The notes beneath the pieces were generated by a model that saw nothing but the letters and a program-made list of their open reading frames with translations, was not told where the DNA came from and searched no databases. Source: Variovorax paradoxus (GTDB lineage: Bacteria > Pseudomonadota > Gammaproteobacteria > Burkholderiales > Burkholderiaceae_C). From it: a stretch of DNA of 64,000 nt. Positions 1-7,647 of this stretch are shown here, one piece after another (within the stretch, counting starts at the first letter, position 1; every line of letters starts with the position of its first letter). A program made the translations under genes and the position numbers. The stretch covers positions 5,394,001-5,458,000 of the forward strand of contig CP063166.1 in assembly GCA_016806145.1 (NCBI GenBank), given 5' to 3'.

Positions 1-244
1 CACGCCGGGCGATTTTGCACTGGTCGAGCCAGGCACAGAACCGGAACTTGAAGACGACGTGCTGGTGCGGTTGATCGGCGGCGAAACCATGATCAAGCGC
101 CTTCTCTCAAGGCGCGGGGCATATCGTTTCGGGAGCTACAACAGCACGGCCGTGCTTCATTTTCCATTCGATCAGGTCGATTGGGTGTACTACGTCGCGC
201 ACCCTGTGCCACGACGCAAGATCAAGTCACGCCACTGGGACTGA
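1..244 (+). CDS. S24/LexA-like phage repressor, C-terminal fragment
   Basis: The 5' end lies outside the window. The visible 80 residues read in frame from base 2 and match the C-terminal half of S24 peptidase-type repressors: a GDFALVEPG strand, then VLVRLIGGE, then a lysine in TMIKRLL that sits where the catalytic lysine of LexA/CI autoproteolysis is found. It is known for the family that this domain dimerises the repressor and self-cleaves on RecA activation. The helix-turn-helix half cannot be checked. It is transcribed toward the integrase, as cI is in lambdoid phages, so the following plus-strand genes would be the pL-like arm (inference). Confidence 0.8.
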   Translation, partial: TPGDFALVEPGTEPELEDDVLVRLIGGETMIKRLLSRRGAYRFGSYNSTAVLHFPFDQVDWVYYVAHPVPRRKIKSRHWD

Positions 245-313
245 ACCGCAGTTACGAAAATCTTGCGGACAATTTGAACTGTGGTTGCAATCATGATTGA
301 ACTGTGGTTCAAT
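241..313 (+). promoter_or_regulatory. Operator-like direct repeats and candidate early promoter
   Basis: A 13-base word, TTGAACTGTGGTT, occurs exactly at 274-286 and 297-309. A degraded third copy (CTGAACCGCAGTT) lies at 241-253 over the repressor stop codon. The spacing is 23 bases, about two helical turns, as expected for repressor binding on one DNA face. Candidate promoter elements overlap the copies: TTGCGG at 263-268 with TGCAAT at 286-291, or TTGCAA at 285-290 with TTCAAT at 308-313. I infer an operator/promoter for the downstream early operon; which hexamers are used is unclear. Confidence 0.45.
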
Positions 314-333
314 ATTTCCATCTCAACACGGAG

Positions 334-531
334 ATGGAAGTGCAAACCACAGCCACACGCAGCTATCGCTGCTTCTACACGCCCAAGGATGCCCTCGGGC
401 ACCTAACCCCCTCGGATACCGGCGCCCTGCCCTTTGTGCAGGTGCTGGCTGCAACTGCTGAGCACGCTCAGCACAGCGCCCGCCACGTCACCGGATGCCC
501 GGTGGCCGAAGTCGTCCGCATCGAAGACTGA
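334..531 (+). CDS. Small phage early protein of unknown function
   Basis: This is the first gene after the operator-like repeats. It encodes 65 residues from ATG 334; an in-frame GTG at 304 would add ten residues but lies inside the second repeat, so ATG 334 is preferred although GGAG directly abuts it. The protein has alternating aromatic and charged residues (RSYRCFYTPKDA) and a C-terminal GCPVAEVVRIED segment. No transmembrane segment or known motif is seen. It is probably the leader gene of the early operon. Function not recognised. Confidence 0.6.
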   Translation: MEVQTTATRSYRCFYTPKDALGHLTPSDTGALPFVQVLAATAEHAQHSARHVTGCPVAEVVRIED

Positions 532-534
532 GCG

Positions 535-885
535 ATGGCACGCGCTCAGATCAACCACGCGGCACCCGGCCGCGCGACCGGCGGCCTCATCGCCACAGGA
601 AACGCGCGGGTCGAAATCTGGCTGCGCACGACTGGCCGCAGGCGCCAGGCCTTCTACCGGTGCGCCGCCGTCGGCATCGCGACTTGGCAACCCCTCGGCG
701 TGCCGCTCGCCAACAAGGCAATCAAGGCCGGAAAGATCAGCCTCCCCGGCATCGCTGACGCGCCCGTCGCGCAGTGGGAAGACGAGGAGGAAGACCACCC
801 GCTGGCCGCCGAATTCGCCGCGCGCGCAACCGCGCTCAACGGCGAAATTGACGTGATCAACCTCGCCGCACGGGGCGCAGCATGA
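535..885 (+). CDS. Hypothetical phage protein, 116 aa
   Basis: Starts four bases after the preceding gene and overlaps the next by four (ATGA). The N-terminal half is basic (GRRRQAFYRC). The C-terminal half has an acidic patch, WEDEEEDH, followed by an alanine-rich helix. The charge split and small size suit a nucleic-acid- or host-protein-binding early protein, but this is only an impression from composition. No family recognised. Confidence 0.65.
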   Translation: MARAQINHAAPGRATGGLIATGNARVEIWLRTTGRRRQAFYRCAAVGIATWQPLGVPLANKAIKAGKISLPGIADAPVAQWEDEEEDHPLAAEFAARATALNGEIDVINLAARGAA

Positions 886-1313
886 AGACGCCGGCCATCC
901 CGCCGTCGCTCTACGGTGTGCATTGCGCCATCGTCAGCTTGCCGAGCCAGCTCTGCGAGCGCTCCCGCCCGCTGCAAGAGCGCTATGTCTTCTTCGAGGC
1001 CAAGGGCGAACCCGGCGCCCACCTCGAGAAGCTGCTCGCCATCACCTGGGGCGTGGACACGCGCGGATGGTGCGAGAACTGCTGGATCTACAACGTCCGC
1101 TCCGCTCACGACCGCATCGCGGAGGCAGTGGGCGAGGGCAATTCGCGCGTCTTCGAGTGCGGATGGGGCGGCCCTGAGCGCATCACCTACATCGACCGCG
1201 CCGACTGCGATTTCCTCGTGACGCCGCGCATGCGGTCGCGCCTTGAAGCCGCGCATGCAGAAGCCATGGCCGCCGCAAAGCGCCTGCGCGCCAGTGCGAG
1301 GGCGACATCGTGA
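882..1313 (+). CDS. Hypothetical phage protein, 143 aa
   Basis: The start ATG overlaps the previous stop codon as ATGA, implying translational coupling. The middle is rich in Cys and Trp (WGVDTRGWCENCWIYN), with a single CxxC pair, and the C-terminus is a long charged alanine-rich helix (about residues 112-140). The lone CxxC could bind a metal only with additional ligands. Function not recognised. Confidence 0.65.
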   Translation: MKTPAIPPSLYGVHCAIVSLPSQLCERSRPLQERYVFFEAKGEPGAHLEKLLAITWGVDTRGWCENCWIYNVRSAHDRIAEAVGEGNSRVFECGWGGPERITYIDRADCDFLVTPRMRSRLEAAHAEAMAAAKRLRASARATS

Positions 1314-1498
1314 GCGCAGCGCAGCACACACCTGGGCCGCTTCCTGCGGCGCCGCTTTACGGCTTCTTCATGTTGCCGCGTGGCCTGCTGCTCAAGGTGC
1401 ACGCTGAGCCGTGCGTGTACGCACCGGGCTACTTGCAGTCCATCCGCCCGCGCTGGCCCGGCGCCGCCCCTAGCCAGGCCACCGAAAGCGCAGCGTAA
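1310..1498 (+). CDS. Small phage protein with AQHTPGP N-terminus
   Basis: A GTG start at 1310 overlaps the upstream TGA by four bases. The N-terminal AAQHTPGP segment is, from general knowledge, a frequent opening of small early-region phage proteins of no assigned function. The 62-residue product has an aromatic core (YGFFMLPRGLLL) and a proline-rich tail. Its TAA stop shares a base with the next ATG (TAATG), keeping the coupled layout. Confidence 0.55.
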   Translation: MSAAQHTPGPLPAAPLYGFFMLPRGLLLKVHAEPCVYAPGYLQSIRPRWPGAAPSQATESAA

Positions 1499-1770
1499 TG
1501 ACCTTCCTGTTCCGCTGCCCCGAGTGCCGCACGCGCCGCCGCGACTATGGGCTGTTCACGCAGCACCTTCGCGCGACCGGGCATCGCCTCTGCCGGTGCG
1601 GCGGATACCACTTCGAGCACCGCCCGGGCTCGCCGTATTGCGAGCGCAATCCGATGAGCGCCGCCCTGATCGCCAGCCGTGCCGGCGCATCCGACGAAGA
1701 GGTGTTCGACATCGCGCTCGAGATCTCCCTCACCACGACGATGCGCGCGACCGCGCATTGCCCCTTCTGA
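1498..1770 (+). CDS. Cys-rich zinc-finger-like phage protein, 90 aa
   Basis: Contains CPEC near residues 7-10, then CRCGGYHFEH at about residues 32-41 and a further Cys in PYCERNP, so there are enough Cys and His ligands for one or two zinc sites. The C-terminal half (from about residue 54) looks like a helical hairpin. Small zinc-ribbon proteins of this kind are common in phage early regions, where they usually bind DNA or host proteins. The specific role is unknown. Starts at the ATG overlapping the previous TAA. Confidence 0.65.
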   Translation: MTFLFRCPECRTRRRDYGLFTQHLRATGHRLCRCGGYHFEHRPGSPYCERNPMSAALIASRAGASDEEVFDIALEISLTTTMRATAHCPF

Positions 1771-1781
1771 AAGCGCCACGC

Positions 1782-1940
1782 ATGAATCGCGATGCGCACC
1801 CCACGACGCGAGGCCCCATGCGGACCTCGCCCGTAGAGCCCTGCCCGGGCCTTCTCAAAACCGCCGCCATGTTGGCGGTGCCCTTCGTCCTGCCCTGCGC
1901 CCTCGCGGCGATGTGGGTCTACGCCTGGAGCACTCCATGA
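1782..1940 (+). CDS. Small single-pass membrane protein, 52 aa
   Basis: A 52-residue frame between two coupled genes. Residues about 25-47 form one hydrophobic segment (LLKTAAMLAVPFV, then LAAMWVYAW) after a polar, proline-containing N-terminus. It ends in an ATGA overlap with the next start, which supports real translation. ATG 1818 is an alternative start. Small membrane proteins near phage repressors can act in superinfection exclusion, but nothing here shows that. Confidence 0.45.
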   Translation: MNRDAHPTTRGPMRTSPVEPCPGLLKTAAMLAVPFVLPCALAAMWVYAWSTP

Positions 1941-2110
1941 GCATTCTCGTTCCCGATCAGCGCCGCCGTCGCCCCATCCAGACGCCGCGCAGCGGCCCCG
2001 TCGGCGGCCTCGATGACCATCGCTTCGTCTACACGCCGAGCGTCGCTACTGACATCCGCAAGACCTTCCGCCGCATTCGCGCCGAGCAGCAGCGAGGGGA
2101 GCGCCAGTGA
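1937..2110 (+). CDS. Small basic phage protein, 57 aa
   Basis: Starts inside the previous stop (ATGA) and its own stop overlaps the next GTG start. The product is strongly basic at both ends (DQRRRRP near residue 8; RKTFRRIRAEQQRGERQ at the C-terminus) with a short middle containing DDHRFVYTP. This composition suits a DNA- or RNA-binding peptide. No family recognised. Confidence 0.5.
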   Translation: MSILVPDQRRRRPIQTPRSGPVGGLDDHRFVYTPSVATDIRKTFRRIRAEQQRGERQ

Positions 2111-2451
2111 CCACCACAACCACCGGCATTTTCTTCGTCGGCAAGGACCGCGGCCCGACGCAACCCGCCGTGAGCGAACACAACAACGATGCAGGCGAGT
2201 TCGTCCTGAAACTTCGCCTCATCGACAACCAGGGCCCGCGGCGCACCGAGGTCTACGTCGCGCGCTGGACTGGCGCCGACGCTGCCGCCTGGCGCAAGCG
2301 ACATCCGCACCTCAAGGCCGGCGACGCGCTGCGCCTCAAGCTGGTCAACCCCCGCTCTATGCCTGGCGCAGTCGCGCCGGAGATCCACGCCGCCATCCGC
2401 GCGTGCGAGCTGCTGCCGGCCCGCTCGGCCGCCGCGGCGCAACCCGCCTGA
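2107..2451 (+). CDS. Hypothetical phage protein, 114 aa
   Basis: GTG start at 2107 inside the upstream TGA. The sequence alternates short beta-type strands (GIFFVG, EFVLKLRLI, TEVYVARW, LRLKLVN), suggesting a small beta-barrel, followed by a helix ending in ELLPARS. An OB-like fold is possible but not demonstrated; I see no single-strand-binding signature. It lies in the coupled early operon. Confidence 0.6.
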   Translation: MTTTTTGIFFVGKDRGPTQPAVSEHNNDAGEFVLKLRLIDNQGPRRTEVYVARWTGADAAAWRKRHPHLKAGDALRLKLVNPRSMPGAVAPEIHAAIRACELLPARSAAAAQPA

Positions 2452-2473
2452 CCCACCACCCTTCGGAGACTTC

Positions 2474-2662
2474 ATGGACTTTCCCATTGTGTCGCTCGCA
2501 CAGATCGAGCGCGAAGCGAAGGAGGCGGCCGAGGCAGGCCATAGCCTCGACTTCGCTTGCCCGTATCCCTTCAACGATCCCGCCGGCCAAGAGTTCCGGC
2601 GCGTCTTCAACGCTCGCCGCGCCGCCCTCACCGTGCCGGCATCCGCGGAGGTCGCGCAATGA
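2474..2662 (+). CDS. Small phage protein, 62 aa
   Basis: Preceded by GGAG at about 2464-2467, well placed for ATG 2474. An acidic helix (QIEREAKEAAEAG) is followed by a CPYPFNDPAGQEFRRVF segment. The PFNDP/G..FRR pattern resembles short phage proteins I have seen only as unassigned. Its TGA overlaps the HD-domain gene start by four bases. Function unknown. Confidence 0.6.
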   Translation: MDFPIVSLAQIEREAKEAAEAGHSLDFACPYPFNDPAGQEFRRVFNARRAALTVPASAEVAQ

Positions 2663-3324
2663 CGTGGATCCTCACGGCCAGCGGCGCCGACTACCACCTG
2701 ACCGGGACCGCGATCCTTGGTCCCGAAGCGCGCCCCATCCTCATCGAGGACATCGCGCACCATCTCGCGATCATCAATCGCTTCACGGGCGCGACCTCGC
2801 GGCCGTACAGCGTGGCCGAGCACTCGCTGCTTTGCTGCGACATCGCCCAGCGCGCAGGCGCGCCGGCCTTCGTGCAGCTCGCGGCACTCATGCACGACGC
2901 GCACGAAGCCTACGTCTCCGACGCCAGCAGCCCGGCGAAAACCGCCATCAATGGCTACAGCATGGCCGGTGGCGGCGTGCCGGCGTGGACCGTCTTCGAG
3001 ATCGAGCACATGAAGGCCGTGCGCGAGCACTTCAACCTGCGAACCGCATTCGCCGGTTATGGCGGCTTCATTCGCGAGCTGGACCTGCAGGCCCTGGCCA
3101 CCGAGCGCCGCGACCTCACCGCGTACGACCCCGAGCGCTGCGCCGGCTGGCCGGTCCTCGGCGAAGGCGGTCCCACGCCCATCAGGCCGCTCGACTGGGC
3201 GCACCTCAACACGACCTATCGCGAGCACACAACGTGGCAAGAGTGGCGCGAGGACTTCAAGAACCGCTTTCATCGGCTGCAGGCCGAGGTGAGGGCATCG
3301 ACCACAGCGAGGTCTGCATGCTGA
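2659..3324 (+). CDS. HD-domain phosphohydrolase (YfbR-like), phage-borne
   Basis: 221 residues. The HD-superfamily metal ligands are visible: His in SVAEHSLL (about residue 55), HD in LMHDAHEAY (about 78-79) and an Asp further on. The PYSVAEH...HDAHEAY spacing is typical of the 5'-nucleotidase YfbR/phage HD group, which removes phosphate from deoxynucleoside monophosphates. A role in shaping nucleotide pools during infection is plausible. The start codon overlaps the upstream stop (ATGA), and the 3' end overlaps the methyltransferase start by seven bases. Confidence 0.75.
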   Translation: MTWILTASGADYHLTGTAILGPEARPILIEDIAHHLAIINRFTGATSRPYSVAEHSLLCCDIAQRAGAPAFVQLAALMHDAHEAYVSDASSPAKTAINGYSMAGGGVPAWTVFEIEHMKAVREHFNLRTAFAGYGGFIRELDLQALATERRDLTAYDPERCAGWPVLGEGGPTPIRPLDWAHLNTTYREHTTWQEWREDFKNRFHRLQAEVRASTTARSAC

Positions 3325-5072
3325 ATCCTCAATTCGATCTCAACCTCGCCTCGAAACTGGTGGTGGTGCTGTTCGCGGGTTCGGGCGGAAGCTGCACGGG
3401 CATTGAGCAAGCCATCGGCCGGCATGTAGACATCGCGGCCAACCACAACGACGACGCAACTTCGTGCCACGCCAAAAACCACCCGCAGACGAAGCACTAC
3501 CGCGCCGACGTGCGCGAGCTGTGCCCTCGCGAACTCGTTGCCGGCCGCCCCGTGGGCTACTTCCACGCCTCGCCAGACTGCACGCACTTCAGCCAGGCTC
3601 TCGGCGGTCAGCCGCGAGACACCGCCATCCGCTCCCTCTCGTGGATCGTGCTGCGGTGGGCCGGCCAGGCGGCGCCGGATGTCATCACGCTCGAAAACGT
3701 CGAGCAGATCCGCAAATGGGGCCGCCTGATCGCCAAGCGCGACAAGGCCACCGGCCGAGTAGTGAAGCTGGACGGCATCGTGGCCGAACCCGGCGAAGTC
3801 GTGCCGCTGCGAATGCAGCACCTCGTGCCCGACCCGAAGCACGTCGGCAAGACTTGGGAACGCTTCCTGCGCCTCTTGCGCGGGATGGGCTATGCCGTCG
3901 AGCACCGCCTGCTATGCGCCGCAGACTATGGCGCACCCACCACGCGCACGCGCCTCTTCATGGTCGCGCGTCGTGACGGTCTTCCCATCTGCTGGCCGAC
4001 GCAAACGCACTTCCGCAATCCCACCACCGGGCAGATGCGCTGGCGTGCCGCGGCCGAATGCATCGACTTCTCGCTGCCGACCGCGAGCATCTTCGACCGG
4101 AAGCGGCCCCTTGCCGAGGCAACCTGCCGGCGCGTAGCGCATGGCCTTAAGCGCTTCGTCCTCGACAGCGCCAATCCGTTCATCGTTCCCGTGACCCACT
4201 CCGGTAGCGTTCGCGTGCACGACATCCGCGAGCCGCTTCGGACCATCACCACTGCCCAGCGCGGCGAGTTCATGATGGCATCGCCCGTCATGATCCAGAT
4301 GGGCCACGGCGAAGGCAAGCCCGGCGCACGCCGGTGGAGCTACGGCGCCACCTCACCGACGAATCCGCTCGGCACGGTCACCGCCAGCGGAGGCGGTCAC
4401 GGCATCGCCATCGCATCCCTCGTGCAAACGGGCTATGGCGAGCGGGCCGGCCAGGCGCCGCGCGCGCTCGACATCGAGAGTCCCCTCGGGACCGTGGTCG
4501 CAGGCGGCGCAAAACACGCGCTGGTCACAGCGTTTGTCGAGCAGGCCAACGGCGGCCACAACACCGTCCCGGCGCGCCCCGCTACCGCGCCTCTCTCGAC
4601 TGTGACCACGAGCGGAAGTCAGCAGCGCCTCGTGACTGCTGAACTTGCCCACGCAGGCGAGAGCAGCAACGCATGCGAAGCGCCGAGCTACGACCTCGCC
4701 CCCGATGCGGAGGCCGGCGCGCTGCGCTGCGCCGCCTTCCTGATCCGCTACTACGGCGAGGGCGGCCAGCTCGGCGACCTGCACGAGCCGATGCACACCA
4801 TCACAACCAAAGCGCGCCTCGCGCTGGTCACCGTGTGGATCAAGGGCGAACCGTGGGTCATCGTGGACATCTGCCTTCGCATGCTGATGCCGCGCGAGCT
4901 CGCGAACGCCACGAGCTTTCCGCCGCAGTACGTCATCGAGCGCGGGCACGACGGCCGGATGTTCTCCAAGTCGAAGCAGATCACCATGATCGGCAACGCC
5001 GTTCCGCCGCTGCTGCAGCGCGCTGTGACCGCTGCGAACTACTACGAACGCGACATGCGGAGGGCTGCATGA
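3318..5072 (+). CDS. Orphan cytosine-C5 DNA methyltransferase with repeat-array target domain
   Basis: 584 residues, started at ATG 3318 with AGCGAGG five bases upstream. The m5C-methyltransferase order is intact: motif I FAGSGG (19-24, SAM binding), catalytic Cys88 in SPDCTHFS, ENV (126-128), TRTRLF (209-214) and motif X GNAVPP (559-564). Between VIII and X, where the target recognition domain lies, a short motif P-(L/M)-x-T-(I/V)-(T/V) recurs five times at about residues 306, 350, 389, 425 and 491. There is no restriction endonuclease next to it, so it is probably a solitary self-protecting or regulatory methylase of the phage. Target sequence cannot be read from the protein. Confidence 0.88.
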   Translation: MLNPQFDLNLASKLVVVLFAGSGGSCTGIEQAIGRHVDIAANHNDDATSCHAKNHPQTKHYRADVRELCPRELVAGRPVGYFHASPDCTHFSQALGGQPRDTAIRSLSWIVLRWAGQAAPDVITLENVEQIRKWGRLIAKRDKATGRVVKLDGIVAEPGEVVPLRMQHLVPDPKHVGKTWERFLRLLRGMGYAVEHRLLCAADYGAPTTRTRLFMVARRDGLPICWPTQTHFRNPTTGQMRWRAAAECIDFSLPTASIFDRKRPLAEATCRRVAHGLKRFVLDSANPFIVPVTHSGSVRVHDIREPLRTITTAQRGEFMMASPVMIQMGHGEGKPGARRWSYGATSPTNPLGTVTASGGGHGIAIASLVQTGYGERAGQAPRALDIESPLGTVVAGGAKHALVTAFVEQANGGHNTVPARPATAPLSTVTTSGSQQRLVTAELAHAGESSNACEAPSYDLAPDAEAGALRCAAFLIRYYGEGGQLGDLHEPMHTITTKARLALVTVWIKGEPWVIVDICLRMLMPRELANATSFPPQYVIERGHDGRMFSKSKQITMIGNAVPPLLQRAVTAANYYERDMRRAA

Positions 5073-5518
5073 AGCGCAACAGCCGCCGATCCAACTTCGT
5101 CGCGATGGCCTCGGTGGTCGCCGCCCGCCAGGCGCATTCGCGCGGGCGGACCGGCGACGCCTTGAACAAGCTGCGCAGCGCCGTATCTGCCCTCTGCTCT
5201 GGCATCGCAGAAGAGACAGTCTTCGCTCACGTCGTGCGAACCCTTGATGTAGCCATCGTCTGGTCCGAGGAATTCGACAGGCTGCTTATTCAGCCGCTGC
5301 AGGACGCGCGCGAAGCGCTGGACCGCTGCAATGCGATCTATTGCCGGCATGGCCGCTACGGCTTCGACGGCCTCGGCCTGCAGGCCATGAGAGGCGCGCT
5401 CGACGCCTACGAACAGCTCGTTCACAACAGCACCCCCCAACAAATGTGCGACGCCTTCACCGAGGCGCTCGCACGCTCGCGCCGCTGGGATGCGGCAGAC
5501 GAAGGATTTCTCAAATGA
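5069..5518 (+). CDS. Hypothetical phage protein, 149 aa, helical
   Basis: Starts in the methyltransferase stop codon region (ATGA overlap). A basic N-terminus (MKRNSRRSN) precedes a mostly helical protein with a central YCRHGRYGFDGLGLQAM segment around residue 93. A short Gly-rich turn and helix of this type recurs in phage early proteins of unknown role. No catalytic motif is evident. Confidence 0.65.
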   Translation: MKRNSRRSNFVAMASVVAARQAHSRGRTGDALNKLRSAVSALCSGIAEETVFAHVVRTLDVAIVWSEEFDRLLIQPLQDAREALDRCNAIYCRHGRYGFDGLGLQAMRGALDAYEQLVHNSTPQQMCDAFTEALARSRRWDAADEGFLK

Positions 5519-6945
5519 TTCACCTCGCAACCGATCAAGACCCCAAGACCGGCGAAGCGCCCGAGGCGGCGGCGTGGCGCTTCGAAGAAAAGTATGCGGA
5601 TGCAGAGGTTCACACCGTCACCGATGGCCGGCTGCTCGCAGTAGTGCACGCCGGCCCCGAGCAGCAGCGCATCCTTCGCGCCCTGAAGTTGGCCGCATCG
5701 GTGGACGGACAGAGCGCCACAATCTTCATCGACTTCAAGCAAGCATCCGACATCCTGTCGATGTTCGGCGGCGAGCCGGGCGAGGTCACGCTGCAGCTCG
5801 GACAAGGGCACAGCGGGCGCGGCCTGTATGCGCACTACACCGAGTATCCGGAGGAAGGCGCCGAGTTCCTGGGCATGACTGACGCGGAAGCGACGCCCGT
5901 CGCCGATGCGGGAGAAGCGGCCAAGCCGGCGGGCTTGCATCCGGCAACGGCCGCCCTCGTGCGACGCTTCTCCGCAGCACTGACCGAGAAGTTGGCAGCC
6001 GCCGAAAAGAAGTACGGCTACAGCGACGGATGGGCGTCGGCCGACTGGATGGAAGAGTGCCGCGCGAAGCTGATGGAGCACATCGCCAAGGGTGATCCGC
6101 GCGACGTGGCGGCCTACTGCGCGTTCCTGTGGCACCACGGGGCAAGCACGGCGCCCGCCGCTATACCGGCCGCGCCTATGACGGATGGCGCTGCGCGCGA
6201 GCAGGAGGTTGACGAAGCTACCGCCATGAAGGGCGGCCGGTGGGTATCCGCTGACGATATCGAGCACATGACCGGCGAGCTACTGTCGCTTGTCACCGGC
6301 GATCCGTACACGCCGACCAAAATGGTTGATGCGTTCCAGACGCTGCGCTCCGCCCTCGCCCATAACGCGCCCATGCAGCAGGACGCGGCGCACTACCTGC
6401 TTCCTGGTGACCTCGCGGCGCTCGAGCGGTTCATCGAAACGACCGAAGACGACCAGAGCTACGACATCGGCAAGGCCGCTATCAAGCGCCTCGCAGAGTT
6501 GGGCGTCGTGCAAAGCCACAACTTCGGCCGGTACAGCATCACGGCATTCGGCCACTGGGTGCATGAGAAGTGCGCGGCGCTGCCCCTCCTGCTCAACAGC
6601 GACCGGGACGCCCGCCACCGCGCAGCAATCCAGCCCACCCAGGGCGCAGCGCCGATGCCCTGGCCCAAGGCCCGCGACGTGGGCCGCCTCGGCGACATGA
6701 GCCCGACCGCCAGCATGCGAGTCGGCCTGGACTCCGACAACGATGTCTACGTCGCGGTCTATGGCGACGACGGCGGGGGCAGCGTGGAGTTCTGCACGCC
6801 CGGCAGCGGCGGCGGCCAGTCGCCGCGCGTGCGCGAGGCCCTGATTGCCCTCATGGTGGCGATGGAGGAGGACAACGCCACCAGCCCCAGCCGCGACTGG
6901 TGGGCTCGGCGCATCGGCAAGCCCGCCCAGGGCGAGGGGGCGTGA
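5515..6945 (+). CDS. Multi-module phage protein, 476 aa
   Basis: Starts at ATG 5515, overlapping the upstream stop. It appears to be a mosaic. Residues about 1-125 form an alpha/beta segment with no known motif. Residues about 140-210 contain KKYGYSDGWASADW and KGDPRDVAAYCAFLWHHG, a module often seen as the body of small phage proteins. The middle (about 240-360) is a helical, possibly winged region. The C-terminus (about 400-455) carries VGLDSDNDVYVAVYGDD and a Gly-rich FCTPGSGGGQS turn, which also recurs as a stand-alone phage protein. Each module is of unknown function. The joining may reflect gene fusion in the early region. Confidence 0.7.
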   Translation: MIHLATDQDPKTGEAPEAAAWRFEEKYADAEVHTVTDGRLLAVVHAGPEQQRILRALKLAASVDGQSATIFIDFKQASDILSMFGGEPGEVTLQLGQGHSGRGLYAHYTEYPEEGAEFLGMTDAEATPVADAGEAAKPAGLHPATAALVRRFSAALTEKLAAAEKKYGYSDGWASADWMEECRAKLMEHIAKGDPRDVAAYCAFLWHHGASTAPAAIPAAPMTDGAAREQEVDEATAMKGGRWVSADDIEHMTGELLSLVTGDPYTPTKMVDAFQTLRSALAHNAPMQQDAAHYLLPGDLAALERFIETTEDDQSYDIGKAAIKRLAELGVVQSHNFGRYSITAFGHWVHEKCAALPLLLNSDRDARHRAAIQPTQGAAPMPWPKARDVGRLGDMSPTASMRVGLDSDNDVYVAVYGDDGGGSVEFCTPGSGGGQSPRVREALIALMVAMEEDNATSPSRDWWARRIGKPAQGEGA

Positions 6946-6946
6946 G

Positions 6947-7165
6947 ATGGCGAACAAGAAGCCACGACCATCAACGGCGGCAGACATCGAGCTGCGGCTG
7001 ACCCTCTCGGAAGCCACGCTCGTGCAGGCCGAGATGCAGTTCGGCGTCGACGTGGGCTCGATTCACAAGGACTTCGCGCGAGTCCTGAGAAAGGTAAAGC
7101 GCGCCATTGCTACTACTCAACGCGCAGCCCTCAAGAGCACGGGCCCGGGAAGTGCAACACCATGA
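6947..7165 (+). CDS. Small basic phage protein, 72 aa
   Basis: ATG 6947 lies two bases after the upstream stop; the 3' end overlaps the DUF1643 gene by four bases. The protein is mostly one amphipathic helical region (about 12-35) followed by a basic helix (RVLRKVKRAIATTQRAALK). It may bind nucleic acid by composition. No family recognised. Confidence 0.55.
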   Translation: MANKKPRPSTAADIELRLTLSEATLVQAEMQFGVDVGSIHKDFARVLRKVKRAIATTQRAALKSTGPGSATP

Positions 7166-7647
7166 CCGCGATCATCAGCGCCTGCGGCAAGTACCGCTAT
7201 CGCCTCGAGCGAACCGTTGGCATGGAAGGCCCGGTTTACGGGTTCTTCGGGATCAACCCGAGCACCGCCGATGCGAGCATCGATGACGCCACGGTCCGGA
7301 AATGGATCGGCTTCACGAAGGTCTGGGGCGGAAGCCGGTTCATCGTGGGCAACGTCTTCGCCTACCGAGCCACCGATGTGAAAGCACTCGCCGATGTCGA
7401 GGACGCTTTCGGCGACGAGATCGGCGACCACACCACGGCAATCATCGAGGATGCCGACATCCTCGTGCCTTGCTGGGGATGCGTCGACAAGGCGCCGCCG
7501 AGGCTGCAGTTCGCGTTCGATGTCCTGATGGACGCGCTCCTCTCGTCGGGCAAGCCCGTGAAGCACTTTGGCCTTACAAAAGACGGCTACCCAAAGCACC
7601 CGCTCATGCTGGGCTACGACACGAAGCTGCAGGAGGTCGACCAATGA
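7162..7647 (+). CDS. DUF1643-family protein
   Basis: 161 residues with the family's hallmarks: FFGINPSTADASIDD near residues 27-41, followed by VRKWIGFTKVWGGSRFIVGNVFAYRATD. The INPSTAD segment is the recognisable DUF1643 signature. Members occur in phages and mobile elements; no activity is established to my knowledge. The start overlaps the preceding stop (ATGA), as does its own stop with the next gene. Confidence 0.8.
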   Translation: MTAIISACGKYRYRLERTVGMEGPVYGFFGINPSTADASIDDATVRKWIGFTKVWGGSRFIVGNVFAYRATDVKALADVEDAFGDEIGDHTTAIIEDADILVPCWGCVDKAPPRLQFAFDVLMDALLSSGKPVKHFGLTKDGYPKHPLMLGYDTKLQEVDQ

